64,000 nt of DNA from Azolla caroliniana (GCA_043228905.1 JBHGNT010000017.1:15438001-15502000), one strand, 5' to 3'. Counted from the stretch's first letter, positions 12,571 through 22,640 are shown. A program made the numbers and translations. Notes: generated by a model from the sequence alone, not told the origin.

Positions 12571-15166
12571 TTACGGAGAATCACTACTATAACTAATATA
12601 CAATGACGATTCCTCCTCATCATCCTCGGATGTACCAATCAGTGCATTATCTTCGTCATAAACCAAATGGTTTGACTCTAGATTATATGTAGCAGATCTC
12701 GTTTGCCTTTGACTCGAGCCACCTTGTAGACCTGGTAATTTTTCTTTTATTATATCTATTGTTGACTTCCTTAATTGTCCGACTTTTGTAAGTGTGAAGT
12801 CGTACACGATGATATCCACATCAGAGATATCAAGGGTCGAGGTGTTACAAATGTTTCACTTCCTCTTCCTACCTCCCCTTCTTGTTGGGCATTCAATCAT
12901 CTCCAATGTATACTTACCTGTAAAAGCATTTGCACTTCTAGTGTTGTACCAATGAACATTTATAGACTTGATCGTGTTTTCTATTTCATGCATTAGCACT
13001 TCTAGAATTTTACCAACCCAAAATTGGTGGCCATGTGAGTTCTCATCAGCCGGCGTTGCAATCAACATCCCCGCGGTGAGCTCTTGCAAATTGCCTTGCC
13101 ATCTAGCTTTGGCTGCTTTGGTCATCCTTGGTCCCACATAAATGTCTCTTTGTTGTGGATGGACTAAGCTGTCATTAATTGCATTTGCTAGTTGCTCCGG
13201 AGTTCTATTTACGCGATCATGTTGCAGCGACCATGTGAATGGCATTTATCACCAGATACACAATTGGCATTTGCTTAGCTCCATGGACAATTGTACTCGG
13301 CATACAAAGTAATAACTGGCAACCACCTTTAGGTTCCCATGTTGTAGAAGATGAATATTGTTTACCATACAAAAGCGTAGAACCACTTATTTCATTTTTC
13401 TTTATCATAAAAATGTGATTGAAGCTTATATTGTTTAATTAGGCAATCACTTTAACATTCCCAAGACCCCCATCTGATATATATCTCTTAAAGTCATATA
13501 CCTCCTTCAAGTGTAACACTTTTGGGCGTGGTGTATATGCATCACAAATGACATCAAATAGTTTAGGTAATGTGAAAGCATCATGCCAAGACAACTGTCT
13601 GGAGAATGTGCTAAACATCTGATCTATATGGTCATGTGTGTGGCCAACCAAAAGAAAATTGACTTTCACTTTCCTAAACAATTCTTGGTTGACCAACATA
13701 CTTAGATAGCCAAATACAGTTGAATTTTTGTTCTCTCTAGCAGTATTGTCCAATTGAATGTATAGAATAGGGGGGAAAGGTTGGCCCCAAGACATCAAAA
13801 CTCGGTGAATGACTGTAACTGTTAGGTTAGGGTCATTGTGAACATTGGGGTATGTAATGAAGACGTGAGGTTCAACAGACCTATTATAAGCCAAGCATCC
13901 CACCAAGTGCATTTGAACAAGGCACTCATCATTGACATCTTTGGGGAGCCTCTACATATGCAGCAAGCACGTCTTCTTCTGGTCCATGCCATCTATCATT
14001 AAGCACATGTATTGTTCGGGCCTCTTCAAACACTTCTCTCTATGATGCATCACCTTCTTTCGTTCTACGGATTGTGCCTCACAATGCTCTTGTAGTAACT
14101 TCTTACTCATATCCTTTTCCATTGATGTCTTTGCACCTTTAGCCAAACTTTTAAGATTTGCACAAATGGAGCAATACCCCATACGTACTTTACGAGGAAT
14201 GATAACATTTGAAAACCGAGCTCTCCATAATCTTGTGAATTGGCTATAGGTGATAGACTTATTACGTGAGCCCATCATATCAGATCGATAGACATCATAA
14301 ACTTCCCGACGTGTATAATTATAAAAAAGGTGCATCCTACATGTAGTGGGCATTACTTCACAATTTAACTGAAAGTAAGTTTTCATCCAACCAATAGCAT
14401 GTCTTCCAATTGCACCTTTCATACTTGGAACCTCTTTACACTTGAGCATCTGATCCTCGCTAAGTAGACGTTGTTGTACTCTATGTAGCCGCATGTTACT
14501 AACACATAACACAATTTTGAATGCAACTCTACATATCTATTGCGCATGGAAGATATAATACTCGAATGATACTTTGATCCTTGCACATTTGTCAGATACT
14601 AGTTGCATATGTGACCCGAGGTAAGTGTCTTGCTCATCACCAGTCATCGAAAAATAGTATCGCCGTAATTCTCGCAACTTTGATTTTCCAATCATAGACA
14701 TACAACCACGGGCACAACATATTTTTTTGACATCAAATCCAATCTGTTTATCTGATGTCACCAAGCTAAATCTAGCCAGAAGAATTCTTCGTGGGATTAT
14801 TCTAATATGCATAGGGCTCCCAGATTTCTCTTCCTGCATAGAGGTTGGTGTAACCTTGTTACAATCTAATTCTTTGTTGTGACCATCGCCAATGTTATTC
14901 AATGTTTCCTTGGCACTACCTTCATTCTCGGTATCTTTATTAATATCGTATTCTTCAATAGAGAACTCTTCACATGTGTCATTATTTACATTCCCTGTAG
15001 ATGAGCTCAGACAATATTCTTCGATAGAATATGGTGAGTCTGTCAACAGACAATATTCTTCAATAGAATATGGTGACTCTGTCGACAAACAATACTCTTC
15101 AGTAGAAAACGATGAGTCTGATGACAAACGATATTCTTCAATCGAGAACGGTGAATCTTCACTCAT
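12571..15166 (-). pseudogene. DUF7869-type putative DDE transposase (decayed)
   Basis: About 865 codons can be followed on the minus strand from the ATG at 15166. The N-terminus carries four acidic 13-residue repeats (consensus DSPYSIEEYCLSS), then a CCARGC cysteine cluster, then 'GYCSICANLKSLAKG'. The core shows a DUF7869-like pattern with three acidic positions: 'MIDGMDQKKT', 'QLDNTARENKN' and 'VGHTHDHIDQMFSTFSR', consistent with an RNase H-fold D-D-D/E nuclease. A 'WYNTRSANAFTGKY..EMIE' region and a basic GGRKRK tail follow. In-frame stops lie at 14537-14539, 13952-13954, 13439-13441 and 12856-12858, and there is a frameshift near 13250. No intron is needed. The transposase role is inferred from its place inside the inverted repeats. 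Confidence 0.75.
15002..15157 (-). repeat. 39-bp coding tandem repeat (4 copies)
   Basis: Four contiguous 39-bp units encode acidic 13-residue repeats of the form DSPYSIEEYCLSS at the transposase N-terminus, and a fifth partial echo (EEFSIEEYD) follows. The reading frame is kept in every copy. Confidence 0.85.
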
Positions 15167-16047
15167 GGCTTAAGGTCTAGATAGGGCTCTGTAAGTTATG
15201 TGCTTAGGGTAAGGAAAAAAACTAATAAGCTCCTCTCTAAACATACACTCCTCTCTAAACATAAACTCCTCTCTAAACAAAAGCCAAATCAATAGAATGT
15301 CTATATTATGTAATATTATATTAATACAATACATAAATAATTTATTTTTAATATAGTAATTGTATTTAAAATATCAATTATTATTTAAACTACATCTATA
15401 TGAAGTTAAATCAAGTATAATATAAATCTAATCATTACCAAGCCATAAATATGTTGGATTAATGTTAAAATCATTGGCTAATTAATGGCACCCATATTTG
15501 ATATAGAACCTCTCACTCATTGGTTCTTTAATGCTCACCATTTTAAATATTAGACTTATCAATCATTGGTTAATTCATGCCCACATCTTTAATACACAGC
15601 ATTTGAGAGTCATAAAAATTGTTTCTTTTAGTAATCAATCATTGGTACATTCATGAACCTCTATCATTGTCTCCTTCATGACCTTTGAAGTCATTGCAGG
15701 TTGTTATCACTATAAAAGATTGACCAATATGTTAGTTTGACTTTGTAATCATTAATGCAATCATAAGTTACTCTAGTTAATGTGACTGTGGTTACCAACT
15801 AACTATCCTCAAACTTACCAACCTTGGTTAAGGTGACTATGGTTACTTTAACCAATGTGGTCAATCCCTATAAATAGGAAGACCTCGTCATATTTCACTC
15901 ACAAGAGCACACAAGAGTGTACAGAGCGTACAGAGCACACAGAGCACATAGAGTACTGTTCTTCATCTTCTTATTTATATTTTAATATACAACCTTAATC
16001 TACGTGACCACCTAACTTATGTTTTTGCATGTACTTTCTTAAATAGG
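15167..16047. promoter_or_regulatory. Shared divergent 5' region of the transposon genes
   Basis: This ~0.9 kb gap lies between the starts of the minus-strand transposase and the plus-strand methyltransferase. It holds three copies of an 18-bp CTCCTCTCTAAACATAMA repeat (15230-15281) on the transposase side. In the middle are diverged copies of an ATCATTGGTTAATTCATG motif (15470-15660) and repeats of GGTTAAKGTGACTRTGGTTAC (15775-15855). A TATA box TATAAATA stands at 15869-15876 facing the methyltransferase. Just downstream are short ACAGAGCACA repeats. It may also hold a 5' non-coding exon ending before the AG at 16045-16046. Confidence 0.5.
15869..15876 (+). promoter_or_regulatory. TATA box facing the methyltransferase gene
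   Basis: CTATAAATAG is a good plant TATA box. It stands about 180 bp before the first readable codons of the ParB-methyltransferase gene, leaving room for a leader and possibly a first short exon or intron. Confidence 0.5.
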
Positions 16048-19000
16048 TCATTTGAGAACCTGTCGGACCGACCCGTGAAGAAAATAAAGCTTCACATACA
16101 GAGTTCTCCAATCGAAGTCCAGACCAAGGTAGCTCTTGAGACCATGAAGAGAGGAAAAAAACTTCTCTTCAATGAGGAGACAAAATCTCAGCCACACATT
16201 GACGTTAGCCAAAAGAAACTTGTCGCCGCTACTGGAGGTGAAGACCTTCCTGACCATGATCTAACGGACAATGAATGATTTATGCAATATGTCGACTCAA
16301 AGAAAAAAGTCGTATTGTATACAACAAAGAAGAAGGGGGAGGGGCAACTTGGAAAGGAAACCCCATTTATGTATGGCCGTTTTCTACGATTTGATTACGA
16401 AGATGCAGATTCGGCCAACATACTGGTAATGATAGAGTGCTCCAAGGGGGTACGTAAAGTGTTCCTTTCAGAAGATCTTTTAGTAAAGGAATCTTGTGGG
16501 CCAGAAGCGTTCAAAAAAGATCTTGAAAGCTCACAAAACCTTATTGTTACCTTGAGGCCTTATATACAAGGCCATGTAACTCTAAGAGATGAAGTGCCCT
16601 CCCCATTGAAGGCCACAAAAAGGGTATCCAAAGTCCAGTCAAGACCACCAAAGAAGAAGACAACCAAAATGTCGGACACCGATTCAACAAGTGAAAACGA
16701 AGAGGAGGACAATAAGGGGACGCCAAGAGCTGAGCTGGCATCGGGTGTTTTGTCATCCGAGCAGAATAAGATAAGGAGAGAGTTAATGTAGCGTAAACTG
16801 GTCAGGAAAGGGCAAGTGTTTAATTTGCCTATAACACACATCCATCGACCCCCTATTGATGAAAAAACAGGTCAACGACCACTTGAGATTAGAGAGCCAC
16901 ACCGCATGCATGTTCAAAATCTCAAGAAAAAAATGAAAATTAATCCTCATGCCACTGTGGTGCCTTTTATTGTTATGGTAGATCCTGAAGAATGTGAAAC
17001 CATTGAAGATTTTGATATTAGAAAGCATGATCAATATAATTACTTTGTCATTGGTGGATCGCATTCAGCGGAGGCACGTTGGCAACTTGTGAGAGAACAT
17101 CCAACGACTTTCTTCTTCAAGTATGTCGAGTGCAAAATTTATGTTGGGCTCACAACCGAAGAGGCTAAGCTGTTGGCATGGGACCATAATAATGATAATG
17201 ACTATAGGCAGAAAATGTCGTCCATTGAGGATATACGGTTCTTCCACCACGAGTATTTGGACGTGAAACAAAAGTTTGGTGTGAAGTTACATCCAGGCCT
17301 ACGACGTCAATGCATGAAGTCGGCATTGTTGTAGATGATAATGTTAAGTCCGATGGTCTTCGAAAATATGAGTCTTGGTTTCAATTGGCATTTACAGATG
17401 GAGAAGTATGGGACCTACAAGATCAAATCTTCTCAATGTGGGAGAATAAGGAGGTAAAGGGTCAACGACAAAAAAAATGTAAGGTTGACCCTCAACTAGA
17501 GTTAAAGTCACAAGCCGCCAAGAAAATTGACTTGACAATTGAAGAAGCCGCAGACGACATGAAGCTGTCTCTGTGGAGAGCGATGCAAGGTATTAAGGAC
17601 GAGCAGCTTCTTGTGTCTGTTTTGTCAAGGGTTGTGGCGAAAGATTTAAGCCTTGAAGAAATGATCATTGAGTTCAATAAGTAAGTCTTTCAAATATTGA
17701 AATTGTAGTCTATATGGTGTAATTCAAAGTTCTAATCTTGATTTCTAATTTTACAGTCATAAGGTGTACATGAAGATCCAAGAAGTTATGATGAAACAAC
17801 TTGGATGTATAACTTGGGAACAAGTGACCGAGGATTATCCTCTAACGTCTTCATATAAGGCGTTATCAGAGTATTTTATTGCATTCAAGGATTGGGTTAG
17901 TATTGATGGTTTTTCATTACCCTTTCATTATATGTAGAGCTTGTATAATAATACCTGATGTCCTATTGCTTCTATTAGAAACCGTGTCGAGGCAAGAAAT
18001 AAGGAGAAGTTAAGGATATACACGATTTCCCTACATCCTTCCTTGCACATCTCGAGTAGGCCAGAAAAGAAAAGGATCGTCGCTTAGTCAAAGCGTATGA
18101 AATGGAGGAAGATGGCTCCTTTAAAAAATTTAGCCACAAAAAAGATATTATGAGAGATCTTTACTACAATGTGGTTTGCGGTGATGTCGTCGACTTGATC
18201 CAAAAGGTGCCAAAGAAGGAATATACGCTAATGATTGCAAATATTCCTTACGGATTTCGAATGGCTAGGTCATCATACGACAATGAATTGTTTAGGTTTA
18301 AACAATTGGAGAAGATGGTCAAGGATTTCGCTGAGCTAACGACTGCATCCTTGTGGCGAATAGTTGTCTTTCATAGTATGGACCAAGGATACTCGGTAGC
18401 TCAAGCTTTGAGATCTCGTTGCCATGACATCGAGAACCTTGCATGGTAAGGATTATTTATAGGTGTCTTTCACTATATTGCATTTCTTAAGGTTGTTCAA
18501 TCTATTCTTAACTCGATGTATTATTTTTTATAGGATCAAGACCAATGTAAATAGAGGGCCAACTTCTCGGTTCGTTAATGCCATTGAATACATCACGGTT
18601 GGCTACTTCAATGAAATTAAGAAACAGAGAATCAAGGAACATTCTAATGAAGTGGGATGTTCAAATCTATTGGTATATCCAGCAGTGACACGGAAATTGC
18701 GACATGTCACCACGACAGAACGGGGACTTGTTAACCCATATCAAAAACCTCAACAACTTATGATGCGCTTGATCGAGATGTTTTCTATCGATTAGATCTC
18801 TTTTCTGGCACAGGTATTCCTCGAATTAGGGTAACGATCTTGAGATAACCAATCCCGAATCTTTTTTGTTTGACAACTAAATCTTCTTGTTACTTACATC
18901 ACAGGAACGACGTCTGCATGTGCATTGAAGCTCTTTAGAAATACAGTTGCATTGGAGAAAGACAAGGACCAGGTTATATTTATTAATATGTGGATTAAGG

Positions 19001-19257
19001 CTTTGTGGGAGTGCCCAGACCAGGATGAGGAGGTCGGTGCAAAGAACCTCGCTAATAGAAAAAGGTTTCAACCTGCTTCACGAGAGCCTATTCCTCCATT
19101 AGCCGGCGAACCAAGGGAGCTAATAGAGCTTGATGATGAGCTTATAGAAGATATTTCGTTGGCTCGGCTAATAGGGGAAGCCAATGCACGTATAGCCGAA
19201 GAGAGTTCTACACAAGATGATGAAGAAAATGACGTTGATGAATTTATTGCTATGTAA
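16048..19257 (+). pseudogene. ParB-like domain fused to a beta-class DNA N6A/N4C methyltransferase (decayed)
   Basis: Exons can be traced at 16048-17680, 17757-17895, 17979-18445, 18534-18813 and 18905-19257, all with GT-AG introns. After a Lys/Glu-rich N-terminal part comes a ParB/Srx-like domain (16816-17290), with 'FNLPITHIHRPPID' and the 'IGGSHSAEAR' box followed by 'TTEEAKLLAWDHNNDND'. Then come a helical middle and a methyltransferase with catalytic motif IV 'NIPYGF', motif X 'NPYQKPQQLMMRLIEM' and SAM motif I 'LDLFSGTGTTSA' read across the fourth intron, then 'VALEKD'. Motif IV before motif I is the beta-class order. An acidic tail ends the protein. In-frame stops lie at 16276, 16789, 18000 and 18057, with frameshifts near 17300 and 18795. 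ParB-methyltransferase fusions are known in bacteria and phages; introns here show long residence in a eukaryote. Confidence 0.8.
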
Positions 19258-19650
19258 TAGACTCTATGAAGAAAATGACACTGACGATTTGTTAGGATTT
19301 CACATTATTAATACAAAATTTGGGTTTTACCTAGTGGATTCTATTCTTTATAATCTTCTCTATGTTTCAATTTTATTTTTATATTCTTGGTTAGTAGATT
19401 TATGACATTGGTTTCACCGCGTGCATAGCTGACTACCAAATTTATGGAGAAACATGAATTAGTTTAAATTGAGGCTGATTTTGGTCCAAGCTAACCTTAA
19501 CAGAACATGACCCTACAATTGTTGCCATGACTGTCCATGTTGTTATTATGGATCTTTGTCTTCTATTGTTAAAACTATTATGTTTCTATTCCATTGCTGC
19601 TTAGATTGTGTAGTGTGTTGATAATGGTTCCAGTTGCGTTATCGTTTGGA

Positions 19651-19933
19651 GTTTGATCTTGTGTGAATCACCTAAGCAATATTGTAGATCAATTTTAAAT
19701 ACAGGTATGAAAGCCTAATAGGTTTGTTATTTCCACGACATTATCCTAAAGTTCACTGCCTTACATTGTCCACAATTATATACATATGGTTTGATCCCAT
19801 ATGAACAAACTGAGGAATAGATTAGATCAACTTTAAATACAAGTATTGAATACTTTAATAAGTTAGTTATTCCAATCACTTATCCTAATGTGCACTATCC
19901 TACATTTTCCACAATTACATACATGCACATATG
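19651..19933. repeat. Tandem duplication, two ~140-bp copies
   Basis: The stretch starting GTTTGATCTTGTGTGAA at 19651 is repeated from 19789 as GTTTGATCCCATATGAA. Both copies run through TAGATCAAYTTTAAATACA to TCCACAATTAYATACAT. It lies in the non-coding subterminal region between the methyltransferase gene and the right inverted repeat. Confidence 0.8.
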
Positions 19934-20267
19934 GGTCAAAGTATAAATTATAACTCATTTTATTAGTATGGATACAAGTACACCTGATATTTTTGTAAAA
20001 CTTACCTAATTAATATAAGTCTTTAAGTTAGTGTTTCCCTTGTCGCACAGTAGTGACATATTGAGCCATTGTTGAACTTTATTATGCCTACATTAACTTA
20101 TCAACGTGTCTAAACTTGCATGATTTCTAATGATCTCCACTCGTAGACCTATCATGTATTTTTATATTTGCAAATTCTCATCAAGTTGAGGAACATGTGA
20201 TACTAGTGCATCCAATTTTTGTAGAGAGGGTGTATTTGCTTCGTTTTAAGAAGATTCTACAAGTGGA

Positions 20268-20303
20268 ATGCGCAATCCTTCCACTTGTGAATGCGAATGT
20301 GTT
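20268..20303 (-). repeat. Right terminal inverted repeat
   Basis: Reverse-complemented it reads AACACATTCGCATTCACAAG through to GCGCAT, and it is followed on the plus strand by TTAA. A further ACAAGTGGAA copy in opposite orientation sits immediately inside (20259-20268), making a small palindrome at this end. Confidence 0.9.
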
Positions 20304-20385
20304 TTAACACCATGGTAACCACTTCAAATGCCATCATAGAGAGAATGAGAGAGAGGGGTCTAATTGTGGTGCTAAAGGGAGATTG

Positions 20386-20675
20386 AGCCTTCAAGTCCGA
20401 GCTAATCCCGACTCCAACAAGCCTTCGAGTATGACCAATCTCAACTTTAGTGAGCCTTTGACTCTGAGCTAACCTCAACTCTAGCAAGCCAAGTCTAAAG
20501 TAACCTCACTCCTAGTGAGCCTTCGGTTTGAGCTAACCTCAACCAACCCGCCTTCGAATCCAAGCTAGCCTTGAGTCCAATGAGCCTTCGAGTCCAAGCT
20601 AACTTCGACTCCAACAAGCATTCAAGTTTGAGCTAACCCGAATCTGATGAGCCTTTGAGTCTGAACAACCCTTGA
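20386..20675. repeat. Degenerate ~33-bp minisatellite
   Basis: About nine imperfect copies of a unit like AGCCTTCGAGTCCAAGCTAA followed by CCTCGACTCCAACA, often with TG/CA changes. It starts about 80 bp outside the methyltransferase transposon and is not part of it. Confidence 0.8.
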
Positions 20676-20911
20676 CTGAAGGAACCTTCATTTTCATTGA
20701 TGCTAATTTACATAAAAGGGAAATTTATATGAGGAAACAAATGAAGGGGGTTTAGGGGTCTTCTCGCATGGTATCCTCCATGGTTCAGGTCCCTCCTGGT
20801 TTCGCTCGAATAGGACATGCACGCACGTTGCACGACAAGGTTATGTATGTATGTATATTATGTTTGTATAAATGCTTATATAATTGAGTGTGTTGATGTA
20901 AATGTGTCAGC

Positions 20912-21640
20912 CATAGTATGAACCATGCGTACCATACGTGCATTCGCATTCGCATTCGCATTCGTGAATGTTTCAATCATTCACGTAAGAATAACACCCT
21001 CAAAGAATGATAAATACCATACTTTTGGATTAACTATTTATTATGAGGTAAATAAGCTTAAAAAATGGAAAAAAACAAAAAAAACATTAAAAAAATGGGA
21101 AAAAAGCAAAAAAAAAAACACAAGAATGTTTGAATAACATTTGCATTCGTTTTCCAACGTAGGAAAACGAATGTTATGCTAGACAAACACGAATTTTATG
21201 TACTATGGTGTCAGCTATTAGGTAGGTTCAAGTAGTGTTGTGTGAGAAAATAAAATTCTATGCCTATTGTGATAACTATGTGTGTTTGTTTGTGTAAATG
21301 TATGTTGGTGTGTAGGGCTATATATATATATATATATTTGACAAAAAGATATGCCTAGCATAGTACGTAAATTTCGTGTTCGTCTAGCATAACATTCGTT
21401 TTCCTACGTTGGAAAACGAATGCGAATGTTATTCAAACATTCTTGTGTTTTTTTTTGTTTTTCCCCATTTTTTAATGTTTTTTTTTTGTTTTTTTCCATT
21501 TTTTAGGCTTATTTACCTCATAATAAATAGTTAATCCAAATGTATGGAATTTATCATTCTTTGAGGGTGTTTTTCTTACATGAATGATTCAAACCTTCGC
21601 GAATGCGAATGCACGTATTGTATGTATGGTTCATATTATG
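20912..21640. mobile_element. Foldback element / long-TIR MITE (0.73 kb)
   Basis: The left arm 20912-21207 is the inverted copy of the right arm 21359-21640, with a ~150-bp unpaired spacer that includes an AT microsatellite. Outer ends read AGTATGAACCAT followed by a short array of GCATTC hexamers. Inside each arm is a palindromic CGTTTTCC-ACGT-GGAAAACG box. The arms contain A- and T-rich runs that pair with each other. No coding capacity, so it is a non-autonomous element. The mobilising family is not identified. Confidence 0.8.
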
Positions 21641-22007
21641 CCTGGCATTATAAAGTCATAAGAAATACAAAAGTTGTGTTGGATATACCAACCGATTCCC
21701 TTGTACTCTCATCATGGACAATTTGATGTGTATATATACAATAACCACACATAGTTTTTTGTACATTGATGTTCAATATTCCTTGCTTTCTCCAAGCCCT
21801 GAGCTTGGGTTCATGACCCTTGATTTGTGAACTCAACTTCCCCTTGATCTATGCAATATGGGTAGAAATTTCATTGCATGTTCATCAACATCCGTGATAT
21901 ATTCATGTTCATAGGTTGCAGATTTAGGTTCCCTTATATACAACCATCATCAATATAGAAATCCATGTTAATCTCATCAGTAAATACATCAATGACATGT
22001 TCATTGA
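21641..22007. other. Target region of the copia insertion, related to the PPR repeats
   Basis: Motifs such as ATCCATG..TCATTGAT..ATGTTCATTGA recall the repeated unit at 29.5-30.2 kb. Minus-strand wording 'NEHVIDVFTDEINMDFYIDD' parallels 'NEHTMDAYIDHE' there. The copia element 22008-29507 seems to have inserted into a third, degenerate copy of that unit. Confidence 0.35.
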
Positions 22008-22400
22008 TGTAAAGAATCAAGAGATGGATTCTTGTGAAGTGGAAGAGATATGAGTTATGTGTGTGTATGAGAGAGAGAGAGAGTGAAAGAGAGACAAGGA
22101 ATAAGACACAGTGAATACGCAAGGTAAAAGTATATTAACAAAGGAGAAAGACTCAACATTATACAAGGTAGGAGGAGGGTGCTTTATGTAGTCACCCTCT
22201 CTCTTCATTAACTACAAGCCTCATGGAGCATGGGGAATGTGAAAGCTGATAAGTTATGTGTCATAGAATATGATTTTATGACTCATACTAAATGCTAGAA
22301 GACAAAGTGGTGACATAATGGTGACTCTTGACCGTTGGAGTGTCTCTTCACTCTCAAGGTGAGTTCACACACTAGACCAAGTTGAGCTTGATTCTCAACA
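22008..22400 (-). repeat. 3' LTR of copia-1
   Basis: Starts TGTAAAGAATCAAG and ends ATTCTCAACA on the plus strand. The partner copy is at 29110-29507. A (GA)n tract near 22068 varies in length between the two LTRs. Confidence 0.95.
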
Positions 22401-22416
22401 CGCCCCCTCAAGCTCA
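22401..22416 (-). other. Polypurine tract of copia-1
   Basis: On the minus strand GAGCTTGAGGGGGCG stands directly before the 3' LTR, the place and composition expected for the plus-strand primer of reverse transcription. Confidence 0.7.
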
Positions 22417-22525
22417 AGTCGGGTCGGTTTCAGACGGTATCCGAAATCCGCTTCAACTCGTGTTCCGGAGTCCGCGTCGACTCGCGTCGGCTCGCTTTAT
22501 GCGGAGTTCTGGAATCCGTGCTCCA

Positions 22526-22640
22526 GCTTGCGTTGTGCGTAGTTACGAAGTCTGTGCTTTGGCTTGCATGCGTAGTTGCGAAGTCTATGCTTCGGCTTGC
22601 GTGCGTAGTTGCGAAGTCTATGCTTCGGCTTGCGTCTTTC
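22526..22640. repeat. 33-bp tandem repeat, ~3 copies
   Basis: Units such as GCTTGCGTGCGTAGTTGCGA followed by AGTCTATGCTTCG repeat between the RNase H end and the PPT of copia-1. It is a non-coding expansion inside the retrotransposon. Confidence 0.75.

Larger units (their letters stand above)
12203..20303. mobile_element. ~8.1 kb DNA transposon carrying a DUF7869 transposase and a ParB-DNA methyltransferase
   Basis: Two 36-bp near-identical inverted repeats (3 mismatches) bound the element, and each is directly adjacent to TTAA (12199-12202 and 20304-20307), a plausible target-site duplication. Inside are two divergent genes separated by an ~0.9 kb shared 5' region. One is a minus-strand DDE-type putative transposase with a DUF7869-like core. 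The other is a plus-strand ParB-like plus N6A/N4C DNA methyltransferase fusion with four introns. Both are broken by stops and frameshifts. Outside the inverted repeats the flanks share nothing, which fixes the boundaries. Family assignment of the transposase is from remembered motifs; transposition with the methyltransferase as passenger or helper is inferred. Confidence 0.85.

Noticed and set aside
16276-16791. Reading the in-frame stops of the methyltransferase gene as intron positions
   Set aside because: The frame continues unchanged on both sides with meaningful protein text and without GT-AG borders, so they are point lesions, not introns.
12199-20307. Assignment of the methyltransferase transposon to piggyBac because of TTAA
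   Set aside because: The coding wording (DUF7869-like core, HTHDHID) is not that of piggyBac transposases; TTAA alone is not enough.
20925-21137. Plus-strand frame with 'RAFAFAFAF' repeat
   Set aside because: It lies in the foldback arm; the hexamer array and A-runs generate it.
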